A stretch of 38,286 nucleotides of DNA. It comes from CAZWEZ01 sp964632795 (GTDB taxonomy: Bacteria > Pseudomonadota > Alphaproteobacteria > Rhodospirillales > 2-02-FULL-58-16). The position numbers were made by a program, and so were the translations under genes. The notes under the pieces were generated by a model. The model saw only the letters and a list, made by a program, of their open reading frames with translations. It was not told the origin of the DNA and searched no databases. Each line of letters starts with the position of its first letter. Position 1 is the stretch's first letter. The stretch spans positions 1-38,286 of the forward strand of contig CAZWEZ010000027.1 of NCBI GenBank assembly GCA_964632795.1. Reading direction: 5' to 3'. Positions 8,177 through 15,202 of the stretch are shown piece after piece.

Positions 8177-8364
8177 GGCTTGCAACGGAAGAATTACCGC
8201 AGAGGGCGCGGAGGAAGAGAACGGCGCGGAGGGCGCGGAGGAAAGAGAAGAAAATTTATGAATAGAAGTCATGATGTCTCCTCAATTCCCTTGATTTCTT
8301 ATTTTCTCCCTTAATTTTTCCTCCGCGTACCTCAGCGGACCTCCGCGTCCTCGGCGGTGAATCT
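8177..8364. mobile_element. Empty GxxExxY-type cassette (repeat-only derivative)
   Basis: It opens with the same GGCTTGCAACGGA...ACCGC start as the gene-bearing cassette at 7661. It then holds two copies of a GCGCGGAGG(G)-type unit (8203-8243), about 75 bp of AT-richer sequence without a reading frame, and closes with inverted repeat units ending in the exact 22-bp block 8343-8364. The layout is that of the neighbouring cassette minus its gene. It fills the gap between the pseudogene and the DMT gene. I infer a MITE-like or recombination-derived copy. Confidence 0.55.
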
Positions 8365-8370
8365 TCCTAC

Positions 8371-9246
8371 CTACCCCTTGCGCGCCCGCCGTTCGCGGTG
8401 GACCAGGTAGAGGCCGCTGGTGACGATGATGGCGGCGCCGGTGAGCGTGTGGCTCGAGGGGACGTCGCCCCATCCGATGAAGCCGACCGCCGCCGCCCAC
8501 ACGATGGCGGTGTACTCGAACGGCGCCACGACACCGATCGGGGCCAGGGTGAAGGCGCGGACCATGCACGACTGCCCGCACATGGCAAGCACCGCCATGA
8601 CGCCGACGATCCCCAGGTCGAGCACCGGCATCGGCCGCCAGACCAACGCCAGGAACAGGCTGTAGCCGGCGGCCAGGCCCAGGTTGTAGGTGAAGACCAG
8701 CATGAAGGTGCTCTCGGTGCGGCTCAGCCAGCGGGTGGCCAGGATAAGAAAGGCATAGCTGACGCAGGCCGCCAGGGCGAACAGGGCGCCGGCCTGGAAC
8801 ACCCCGCCGCCGGGCCGCGCCGCCACCAGGACACCGACGAAGCCGACCAGGATCGCGCCCCAGCGATGGACCCCGACATGCTCCTTGAACAACGGCACCG
8901 ACAGCGCGGTCATGATGAAGGTGGCGCCGAAGAAGATCACCGTGACATCGGCCAGGGGCAGTTCCCCGAGTGCGCTGAAGAAGAAGAACGGGGCGCAGAA
9001 GCCGAGCGCGACGCGCAATAGAAGGCCCTTCCAGCGCCGGCTGCGGAGTGCTGCGAGGCCGCCGCCGCGCGGCAGCCAGGCCAACATCATGGCGACGATG
9101 ATCCAGCCCCGCAGGGCCAGGATCTGGACCGGCGAGTAGTCGGCCCCGACCAGCCACTTGGCGACCCCGTCCATGACCACCAGGAAGCCGACCCCGGCCG
9201 CCATGAAGGCGATGCCGGTGATGTTGGAGGGGTGTCCGTCGTTCAC
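8371..9246 (-). CDS. DMT superfamily permease (two EamA domains)
   Basis: A 291-aa inner-membrane protein with about ten hydrophobic helices arranged as two EamA repeats (roughly 10-140 and 150-285). An internal helix pattern such as GDVPSSHTLTGAAIIVTSGLYL is typical of the second repeat. EamA proteins export small metabolites; the substrate cannot be read from the sequence. The start is GTG 9246, overlapping the HIT stop (GTGA). Its coding end lies only 6 bp from the inverted repeat of the GxxExxY island, so any terminator would have to lie within those repeats. Confidence 0.85.
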   Translation of the reverse strand: MNDGHPSNITGIAFMAAGVGFLVVMDGVAKWLVGADYSPVQILALRGWIIVAMMLAWLPRGGGLAALRSRRWKGLLLRVALGFCAPFFFFSALGELPLADVTVIFFGATFIMTALSVPLFKEHVGVHRWGAILVGFVGVLVAARPGGGVFQAGALFALAACVSYAFLILATRWLSRTESTFMLVFTYNLGLAAGYSLFLALVWRPMPVLDLGIVGVMAVLAMCGQSCMVRAFTLAPIGVVAPFEYTAIVWAAAVGFIGWGDVPSSHTLTGAAIIVTSGLYLVHRERRARKG

Positions 9247-9620
9247 GCCGACTCGCGCAGGCCCTTCTTGAGCATGCCGCCGAGATCGCAGCCGGCGAAG
9301 ACGTGGACGTGGAAGTGGGCCACCTCCTGGTGGGCGTCGCGGCCGTGGTTGGACAACACGCGGTAGCCGCCGGCGACCGCCCCCAGCTTGTCGGCCACGC
9401 TTGCCACGGCGCGCCAGAAGCCGGCGATCTCGGCGTCCGGGGCATTGGCCGCGAAGTCGTCCAGCGACACGTAGGCGCCCTTGGGGATGACCAGCGCGTG
9501 AACCGGCGCCTGGGGCTGGATGTCGTTGAAGGCCAGCGCGAAGTCGTCCTCGTGGACGCGGTCGCACGGAATCTCGCCACGCAGGATCTTGGCGAAGATG
9601 TTGTCGGAATCGTAGGGCAT
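9243..9620 (-). CDS. HIT family (HinT-like) nucleotide hydrolase
   Basis: A 125-aa histidine-triad protein with the C-terminal HxHxH motif in AHFHVHVFAG. HinT-type enzymes hydrolyse nucleoside phosphoramidates such as AMP-lysine; the family role is assumed. The ATG is preceded by GAGGAGGG at 6-nt spacing. In alphaproteobacteria a HIT gene commonly follows hisE at the end of the his operon; here it follows the hisE relic. It ends by overlapping the DMT gene start. Confidence 0.93.
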   Translation of the reverse strand: MPYDSDNIFAKILRGEIPCDRVHEDDFALAFNDIQPQAPVHALVIPKGAYVSLDDFAANAPDAEIAGFWRAVASVADKLGAVAGGYRVLSNHGRDAHQEVAHFHVHVFAGCDLGGMLKKGLRESA

Positions 9621-9637
9621 GGCGAATCCCTCCTCGG

Positions 9638-9709
9638 TTATTTTCCCCGGCGGCGTTCGAGCTCGGCCCGCAGCACCAGCAGGTGGTAGGGCAAATCAGC
9701 GCTCACCAC
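9638..9709 (-). pseudogene. Relic of hisE (phosphoribosyl-ATP diphosphatase C-terminus)
   Basis: Between hisF and the HIT gene, where alphaproteobacterial operons carry hisE, only about 23 codons remain: SADLPYHLLVL followed directly by RAELERRRGK and TAA. Intact HisE ends with a (S/A)ADL-YHLLVL helix, about a dozen further residues, then an ELERR-type tail. The relic therefore appears to have lost the first 80 or so codons and an internal piece. A GTG at 9706 overlaps the hisF stop and could start a 22-aa peptide, but none of the catalytic acidic residues of HisE are present. The assignment rests on recognition of the motif and on position. Confidence 0.6.
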
Positions 9710-10488
9710 GGCGTCCCCGCGGCGGGCGCTTCTTCGCGCACCGCCACCCCGGCCGCCTTCATATGAGCCTTGGCCTCGGCGATCGAATAGATGCCGAAGT
9801 GGAAGATCGAGGCGGCCAGCACCGCCGAGGCCTTGCCCTCGACCACCCCCTCGACCAGGTGGTCGAGCGTGCCGACCCCGCCCGAGGCGATCACCGGCAC
9901 CGGCACCGCCTCGACGATGGCCCGGGTCAGCGGGATGTTGAAGCCGATCCTGGTGCCGTCGCGGTCCATCGAGGTCAGTAATATTTCCCCGGCCCCATAG
10001 TCGGCCATCCGCGTCGACCAGCCGACGGCCTCGATGCCGGTCGGCGTGCGGCCGCCGTGGGTGAAGACCTCGAAGCTCCCGTCCCCGGTGGTCTTGGCGT
10101 CCACCGAGACCACGATGCACTGGCTGCCGAACTTCTCGGCCGCCTGGCGGACGAACTCGGGGTGTTTGACGGCGGCGGTGTTGATCGACACCTTGTCGGC
10201 GCCGGCCAGCAGCAGCTTGCGGATGTCCTCGACGGTCCGCACCCCGCCGCCCACGGTCAACGGCATGAAGCACTGCTCGGCGGTCCGCGCCACCACGTCG
10301 AGGATGGTGTCGCGGTTCTCGTGGCTGGCCGTGATGTCGAGGAAGGTCAGCTCGTCGGCCCCCTCGCGGTCGTAGATGCGGGCCTGCTCGACCGGGTCGC
10401 CGGCGTCCACCAGGTCGATGAAGTTGACCCCCTTGACGACCCGTCCGCCCTCGACGTCCAGGCACGGGATGATGCGGACCTTCAGCAT
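9703..10488 (-). CDS. hisF: Imidazole glycerol phosphate synthase, cyclase subunit HisF
   Basis: The (beta/alpha)8 cyclase subunit of IGP synthase. It uses ammonia from HisH to turn PRFAR into IGP and AICAR. The two catalytic aspartates are visible in IPCLDVEGGRVVKGV (near the N-terminus) and VVSVDAKTTG (about 130), along with phosphate-binding loops such as IASGGVGTLDHLVEG. It is 261 aa, normal. The ATG is preceded by GAGG at 7-nt spacing. It is separated from hisA by the palindromic element at 10500-10660, and downstream comes the hisE relic. Confidence 0.97.
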   Translation of the reverse strand: MLKVRIIPCLDVEGGRVVKGVNFIDLVDAGDPVEQARIYDREGADELTFLDITASHENRDTILDVVARTAEQCFMPLTVGGGVRTVEDIRKLLLAGADKVSINTAAVKHPEFVRQAAEKFGSQCIVVSVDAKTTGDGSFEVFTHGGRTPTGIEAVGWSTRMADYGAGEILLTSMDRDGTRIGFNIPLTRAIVEAVPVPVIASGGVGTLDHLVEGVVEGKASAVLAASIFHFGIYSIAEAKAHMKAAGVAVREEAPAAGTPW

Positions 10489-10499
10489 GGCGCCGCCTC

Positions 10500-10660
10500 A
10501 TACCAAGGAGCACTGATAATGACCCATAGAGACGGCTTTCCAAGGCTTTCGGACAGCGTCGCGCGGCCCTTGTGATGGGCCGCCATCACGGCGGACCACG
10601 CTCAAGGGCGAAAGTCTTGGAAAGCCGTCTCTATGGGTCATTATCAGTGCTCCTTGGTAT
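10500..10660. mobile_element. MITE-like palindromic element between hisA and hisF
   Basis: Arms of 52 bp (10500-10551 and 10609-10660) are inverted repeats with a single mismatch. They enclose a 57-bp centre that can itself fold in several ways (GCGGCCC/GGGCCGC at 10563-10583; GTGATGG/CCATCAC at 10572-10589). The ends read TACCAAGG and CCTTGGTA. TCA flanks both sides of the TACC...GGTA unit, or TA could be the duplicated target. There is no reading frame for a transposase. The element's terminus supplies the last codons and stop of hisA (DTKEH). A second copy's arm is at 1-54 and a degenerate terminus at about 20026-20044. Confidence 0.85.
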
Positions 10661-11384
10661 CATGGCCGAACAGGGCGACGGCGGCGGCCGGATCGATCCG
10701 CCCGTCGTAGAGCGCGCGGCCGCTGATCACCCCTTCGAGGATTCCCGCCCCGGCCGCCTTCAGCGCCTCCAGGTCGGCCATCGAGGACACCCCGCCCGAG
10801 GCGATCACCGGCGTCGTCACGGCCTTGGCCAGGTCCACCGTGGCGGCGATGTTGGGGCCGGCCATGGCGCCGTCGCGCGCGATGTCGGTGTGGATGATGG
10901 CCGCCGCGCCGGCGTCCTCGAAGCGCCGCGCCAGCTGCAGGGCGCCGACCTCGGAGACCTCGGCCCAGCCCTCGACGGCGACCATCCCGTGGGTGGCGTC
11001 GATGGCCACCGCGACCCGTCCCGGATGAAGCCGGCAGGCCTTCTTGAGCAGCTCCGGATCGCGCAGCGCCACGGTGCCCAGGATGACCCGGCGCACCCCG
11101 CGCTCGAGCCACCGGCCGATGGTCTCCAGGTCGCGGATGCCGCCGCCGAGCTGGACCGGGATGTCGATCGCCTCGAGGACCGCGGCCACCGCCTCGGTAT
11201 TGACCGGGCGGCCGGCGAAGGCGCCGTCGAGGTCGACCATGTGCAGCCACTCGCAGCCGGCCTCGGCGAAGGCGCGGGCCTGGGCGGCGGGGTCGTCGTT
11301 GAACACCGTGGCCCGCTCCATGTCGCCCTGGACCAGGCGCACGCAACGGCCGTCCTTGAGGTCGATGGCGGGGAAAAAGATCAT
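10644..11384 (-). CDS. hisA: ProFAR isomerase HisA
   Basis: Isomerises ProFAR to PRFAR in histidine synthesis; a (beta/alpha)8 barrel related to HisF. The catalytic Asp residues are seen in FPAIDLKDGRCVRL and IIHTDIARDGAMAG, with phosphate loops VQLGGGIRD and VIASGGVSSMADLEALK. The length is 246 aa. The ATG overlaps the hisH stop (ATGA). The final residues DTKEH and the TGA lie inside the palindromic element, so the original C-terminus was probably replaced by a few element-encoded codons. The core fold is complete and the enzyme should be active. Confidence 0.97.
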   Translation of the reverse strand: MIFFPAIDLKDGRCVRLVQGDMERATVFNDDPAAQARAFAEAGCEWLHMVDLDGAFAGRPVNTEAVAAVLEAIDIPVQLGGGIRDLETIGRWLERGVRRVILGTVALRDPELLKKACRLHPGRVAVAIDATHGMVAVEGWAEVSEVGALQLARRFEDAGAAAIIHTDIARDGAMAGPNIAATVDLAKAVTTPVIASGGVSSMADLEALKAAGAGILEGVISGRALYDGRIDPAAAVALFGHDTKEH

Positions 11385-12025
11385 GGCCGCCACTTCAGGA
11401 AGTTGGCGATCAGCCGCAGCCCGGTGGCCTGGCTCTTTTCCGGGTGGAACTGGGTGCCGAGCAGGTTGTCCCGCCCGATCACGGCGGTCACCGGGCCGCC
11501 GTAGTCCACCGTCGCCAGGCGGTGCGCCGGATCGGCGCAAGCGAACCCGTAGGAATGGACGAAGTAGGCATGGCAACCCTCGGCGAGGCCGGCGAACAGC
11601 GGATGGCCGGGCGCCTCGAGGACCAGGTCGTTCCACCCCATGTGGGGGATCGGCAGCTCGCCGTCCGCGGGCTCCAGGCGGGCGACCTCGCCGGGAATCC
11701 AGCCGAGGCCGTCATGAAGGCCGTGCTCGAGCCCGACGGCGGCCATCAACTGCATGCCGACGCAGATGCCGAGGAACGGTTTGCCATGATCGATGACGGC
11801 GCGTTCCAGGGCCTCGACCATGCCGGGGACGGCGTCCAGGCCGCGCCGGCAGTCGGCGAAGGCGCCGACCCCCGGCAGCACCAGGTGGCTGGCCCCGCTC
11901 ACCTTCCTGGGGTCGTCGGTGAGCGCGACCTCGAGCGGCAGTCCGGCCTCGGCGACGGCGCGCTCGAAGGCCTTGGCGGCCGAGCGCAGGTTGCCCGAGC
12001 CGTAGTCGATGATGGCGACGCTCAT
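11381..12025 (-). CDS. hisH: Imidazole glycerol phosphate synthase, glutaminase subunit HisH
   Basis: A class I glutamine amidotransferase that delivers ammonia to HisF. The nucleophile elbow is GICVGMQLM (catalytic Cys), and the His/Glu pair is in QFHPEKSQATG; MSVAIIDYGSGNL at the start and LPGVGAFADC are typical. It is 214 aa. It overlaps both neighbours by 4 nt: DUF2628 stop/ATG upstream and hisA downstream, so the three are tightly coupled. Confidence 0.97.
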   Translation of the reverse strand: MSVAIIDYGSGNLRSAAKAFERAVAEAGLPLEVALTDDPRKVSGASHLVLPGVGAFADCRRGLDAVPGMVEALERAVIDHGKPFLGICVGMQLMAAVGLEHGLHDGLGWIPGEVARLEPADGELPIPHMGWNDLVLEAPGHPLFAGLAEGCHAYFVHSYGFACADPAHRLATVDYGGPVTAVIGRDNLLGTQFHPEKSQATGLRLIANFLKWRP

Positions 12026-12408
12026 AGTCGGAAGTCCGCCAGCAGCTCCGGCCGGCCGTCGAGGAAGGCGCGCTCGGCGGCGGCCCGGTCCTCGCCCCCG
12101 ACCACGTCCCGGAACTCGAAGTCGCGCCGCGCCAGCGACAGCCGCCGCAGGTCGTTGGCCAGATAGCCGACGATCACCGCGAACCCCAGCGAGACCACCC
12201 CCTGTCCGGCCTCGTCGAGGCCGACCAAGACGCCCGCCCCGCCGAGGGCGGCGGCGGCGGCCATGAATGCGACCGCGCTCAGCCACATCCGGTGCCACAG
12301 CGCCCACGGCACCGACAGCAGGAAGGCCGGCCAGCAGAACCCCTCTTTAACCAGCACCAGATCGGGGGTTAGGGCGCGGCGGCGGAGGTGGACGGTGTAG
12401 ATGCGCAT
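12022..12408 (-). CDS. DUF2628 membrane protein
   Basis: A 128-aa protein with a short N-terminal segment (MRIYTVHLRR) and about three hydrophobic helices between residues 25 and 100 (EGFCWPAFLLSVPWALWH, then two Ala/Gly/Val-rich stretches). A soluble tail follows. This matches DUF2628, a family of unknown function that sits between hisB and hisH in many alphaproteobacteria. Its stop overlaps the hisH ATG, and hisB ends 17 bp upstream, so it is co-transcribed with histidine synthesis genes. No enzymatic motif is visible. Confidence 0.8.
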   Translation of the reverse strand: MRIYTVHLRRRALTPDLVLVKEGFCWPAFLLSVPWALWHRMWLSAVAFMAAAAALGGAGVLVGLDEAGQGVVSLGFAVIVGYLANDLRRLSLARRDFEFRDVVGGEDRAAAERAFLDGRPELLADFRL

Positions 12409-12425
12409 GATCGCGGGTCAGACTC

Positions 12426-13025
12426 TTAAAGCGAACCGCCGAGCACACCCTTGGTCGAAGGCACGGCGTCGGCCTTGCGGGGGTCGATCTCGACCGCCTG
12501 GCGCAATGCCCGGGCCAGCCCCTTGTAGCAGGACTCGGCGATGTGGTGGTTGTTGTCGCCGTACAGGGTCTCGACGTGCAGCGTGATCCCGGCGGCCTGG
12601 GTGAAGGCCTGGAACCACTCCTTGAACAACTCGGTGTCCATCTCGCCCAGCTTGGGGCGCTTGAAGTCGACCTTCCACACCAGGTAGGGACGGTTCGAGA
12701 CGTCCAGCGCGATCCGGGTCAGGGCCTCGTCCATGGGCGACATTACGGAACCGTAACGGGTAATGCCGGTGCGCTCGCCCAGCGCCTCGGCGAACGCCTG
12801 GCCGAGGGCGATGCCGACGTCCTCGGTGGTGTGGTGGAAGTCGATGTGGAGGTCGCCCTCGGCCTTGACCTCGATGTCGATCAGGCTGTGGCGCGACAGT
12901 TGCTCGAGCATGTGGTCGAGGAAGCCGATTCCGGTGGCGAGGGAATATTGTCCGCTGCCGTCCAGGTTGACGGTGGCGGTGATCCGGGTCTCGTTGGTGT
13001 TGCGCGCGACCGTTGCCTGGCGCAT
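12426..13025 (-). CDS. hisB: Imidazoleglycerol-phosphate dehydratase
   Basis: Dehydrates IGP to imidazole acetol phosphate using a di-manganese site. Metal-binding histidine motifs are clear: GFLDHMLEQLSRHSLIDI, HHTTEDVGIALG, and their repeat-half counterparts near DNNHHIAESCYKGLARAL. At 199 aa it is the monofunctional form (no phosphatase domain). It is the first gene of the operon and divergent from hslV, with a 129-bp shared intergenic region. Confidence 0.97.
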   Translation of the reverse strand: MRQATVARNTNETRITATVNLDGSGQYSLATGIGFLDHMLEQLSRHSLIDIEVKAEGDLHIDFHHTTEDVGIALGQAFAEALGERTGITRYGSVMSPMDEALTRIALDVSNRPYLVWKVDFKRPKLGEMDTELFKEWFQAFTQAAGITLHVETLYGDNNHHIAESCYKGLARALRQAVEIDPRKADAVPSTKGVLGGSL

Positions 13026-13099
13026 GGCGGCGTTCCTCCTCAGGCTCGGCGGGTATGTTGTATCAGCAACGGCGTCGTTCCGCCAGTGTACGGCGAGGC

Positions 13100-13127
13100 T
13101 TCACAAACCTGAATCCTCGACTATATT
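13100..13127 (+). promoter_or_regulatory. Candidate hslVU promoter
   Basis: TTCACA at 13100-13105 and TATATT at 13122-13127 are separated by 16 bp and lie about 27 bp before the hslV ATG at 13155. The match is sigma-70-like. I could not find a good sigma-32 match, although hslVU is commonly under heat-shock control. Confidence 0.4.
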
Positions 13128-13154
13128 CCATCAACGGACAACGGGACTGGAACC

Positions 13155-13694
13155 ATGGCACAGGACGACTGGCGCGGTACCACCATCCTCTCGGTGCGCA
13201 AGGACGGCCGGGTGGTGATCGCCGGCGACGGCCAGGTCAGCCTGGGCGACACCGTGATCAAGGCCAACGCCAACAAGGTGCGCTCGCTCGGCGATGGTTC
13301 GGTGATCGTCGGCTTCGCCGGGGCGACGGCCGACGCCTTCACCCTGTGTGAGCGCCTGGAGGGCAAGCTGGAGCAGTACCCCGGGCAACTGACCCGGGCC
13401 TGCGTCGAGATGGCCAAGGACTGGCGCACCGACCGCTACCTGCGCCGGCTGGAGGCGATGATGGCGGTCGCCGACAAGAAGGTGTCGCTGGTCCTCACCG
13501 GGACCGGCGACGTGCTCGAGCCCGAGGACGGGTTGATCGGCATCGGCTCGGGGGGCAACTACGCGCTGGCCGCCGCCCGCGCACTGATCGGGCGCGACGA
13601 CCTGGACGCCGAGGCGGTGGCCCTCAAGTCGATGGAGATCGCGGCCGGCATCTGCGTCTACACCAACGCCAACGTGATCGTCGAATCCCTATGA
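13155..13694 (+). CDS. hslV: ATP-dependent protease subunit HslV
   Basis: The proteolytic, proteasome-beta-like subunit of the HslVU complex. The catalytic N-terminal Thr is the first T of RGTTILSVRKDGRVV, exposed after removal of a short propeptide (about 8 residues); GDGQVSLGDTVIK and GSGGNYALAAARAL are family hallmarks. It is 179 aa. It is divergent from hisB and overlaps hslU by 4 nt (ATGA). HslV forms a dodecamer capped by HslU hexamers in the cytosol. Confidence 0.97.
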   Translation: MAQDDWRGTTILSVRKDGRVVIAGDGQVSLGDTVIKANANKVRSLGDGSVIVGFAGATADAFTLCERLEGKLEQYPGQLTRACVEMAKDWRTDRYLRRLEAMMAVADKKVSLVLTGTGDVLEPEDGLIGIGSGGNYALAAARALIGRDDLDAEAVALKSMEIAAGICVYTNANVIVESL

Positions 13695-15013
13695 TACAGA
13701 ACACTAGTTTCACCCCGCGCGAGATCGTCTCCGAGCTCGACCGCTACATCGTCGGCCAGGACGAGGCCAAGAAGGCGGTGGCGATCGCGCTCCGCAACCG
13801 CTGGCGGCGCCAGCAGCTGGACGATAACCTGCGCGAGGAGGTGCTGCCCAAGAACATCCTGATGATCGGCCCTACCGGGGTCGGCAAGACCGAGATCGCG
13901 CGCCGTCTGGCCCGTCTCGCCCAGGCGCCGTTCATCAAGGTCGAGGCGACCAAGTTCACCGAGGTCGGCTACGTCGGGCGCGACGTCGAGCAGATCATCC
14001 GCGACCTGGTCGAGCTGTCGATCCACATGACCCGCGAGCGCCAGCGCAAGCACGTCAAGGCCAAGGCCGAGCTGCTGGCCGAGGAACGGGTGCTGGACGC
14101 CCTGGTCGGCGAGGGGGCGAGCCGCGAGACCCGCGAGAAGTTCCGCCTCAAGCTGCGCAACGGCGAGCTGGACGACAAGGAGATCGAGGTCCAGGTCTCG
14201 GACTCGGGCGGCCAATCCCTGCCCACCTTCGACATCCCCGGCATGCCCGGCTCCCAGGTCGGGATGATCAACCTCAACGAGATCATGGGCAAGGCCTTCG
14301 GCACCCAGTCCAAGACCAAGCGGATGATGGTGGCCGATTCCCACGAGGTGCTGATGGACGAGGAGTCCGACAAGCTGCTGGACGAGGACAAGGTGATCAG
14401 GGAGGCCATCGAGGCGGTCGAGAACAACGGCATCGTGTTCCTCGACGAGATCGACAAGATCACGGCGCGCTCCGAGCGTATCAGCGGCGCCGACATCAGC
14501 CGCGAGGGTGTCCAGCGCGACCTGCTGCCGCTGATCGAGGGGACCACGGTGTCGACCAAGCGCGGCACGGTCAAGACCGACCACATCCTGTTCATCGCCT
14601 CGGGCGCTTTCCACCTCGCCAAGCCGTCGGACATGCTGCCCGAACTGCAGGGCCGGCTGCCGATCCGGGTCGGGCTCAAGGCGCTGACCCGGGACGACTT
14701 CGTGCGCATCCTGACCGAGCCCGAGGCCAGCCTGATCAAGCAGTACATCGCCCTGATGGCGGTCGAGGAGGTGAGCCTGACGTTCACCGAGGACGCGGTC
14801 GAGGAGATCGCCGACCTGTCGGCCGAGATCAACAGCGGGGTCGAGAACATCGGCGCCCGGCGCCTGCAGACGGTGATGGAGAAGCTGGTCGAGGAGATCA
14901 GCTTCACGGCCTCGGAACGCAGCGGCGAAGCGATCACCATCGACGCCGCCTACGTCCGCGAGCGGGTCGCCGACCTGGCCAAGGACACCGACCTCAGGAA
15001 GTTTATTCTTTAG
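13691..15013 (+). CDS. hslU: HslU ATPase (unfoldase of HslVU)
   Basis: An AAA+ unfoldase of 440 aa that feeds substrates to HslV. Walker A is GPTGVGKTEIARRLA and Walker B NNGIVFLDEIDKI. The I domain lies between them (about 110-240), and the C-terminus ends in the conserved DLRKFIL tail that docks into HslV. It starts inside the hslV stop. Downstream is a long inverted repeat (15032-15159) that probably serves as a bidirectional terminator. Confidence 0.98.
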   Translation: MIQNTSFTPREIVSELDRYIVGQDEAKKAVAIALRNRWRRQQLDDNLREEVLPKNILMIGPTGVGKTEIARRLARLAQAPFIKVEATKFTEVGYVGRDVEQIIRDLVELSIHMTRERQRKHVKAKAELLAEERVLDALVGEGASRETREKFRLKLRNGELDDKEIEVQVSDSGGQSLPTFDIPGMPGSQVGMINLNEIMGKAFGTQSKTKRMMVADSHEVLMDEESDKLLDEDKVIREAIEAVENNGIVFLDEIDKITARSERISGADISREGVQRDLLPLIEGTTVSTKRGTVKTDHILFIASGAFHLAKPSDMLPELQGRLPIRVGLKALTRDDFVRILTEPEASLIKQYIALMAVEEVSLTFTEDAVEEIADLSAEINSGVENIGARRLQTVMEKLVEEISFTASERSGEAITIDAAYVRERVADLAKDTDLRKFIL

Positions 15014-15031
15014 TGCATTTCAAGATTGATC

Positions 15032-15159
15032 GGACCCGCTGGCATCCTTCGACACGCGAGCTACGCTCGCTGCTCAGGATGAGGAATTTCTTTGGATTTC
15101 AACAACAACCTCATCCTGAGCAGCAGCGAAGCGGCGTGTCGAAGGATGCCAGCGGGTCC
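15032..15159. repeat. Long inverted repeat between convergent hslU and the hydroxyacid dehydrogenase
   Basis: The outer 26-bp arms (15032-15057 and 15134-15159) are perfect inverted copies; inside them CTCAGGATGAGG-type segments are again inverted around an AT-rich centre. The inner unit (CATCCTTCGA...CTCAGGATGAGG) resembles a dispersed intergenic repeat common in alphaproteobacterial genomes. Its position between two converging stop codons suggests it is used as a terminator. Confidence 0.75.
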
Positions 15160-15202
15160 TCGCATGCTTGATGTGCTCTCGGGACCGACTTTCCGGCCCG
15201 CT

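Noticed and set aside
8203..8243. CRISPR-like array from the repeated GCGCGGAGG units
   Set aside because: Units are short, irregular and without spacers of even length; no cas genes are present.
9638..9709. Functional 22-aa peptide translated from GTG 9706
   Set aside because: Translation is possible, but the sequence is better explained as the tail of a deleted hisE.
13026..13154. Sigma-32 heat-shock promoter for hslVU
   Set aside because: No acceptable CTTGAA-N13-CCCAT-type match was found by eye; only a sigma-70-like pair is supported.
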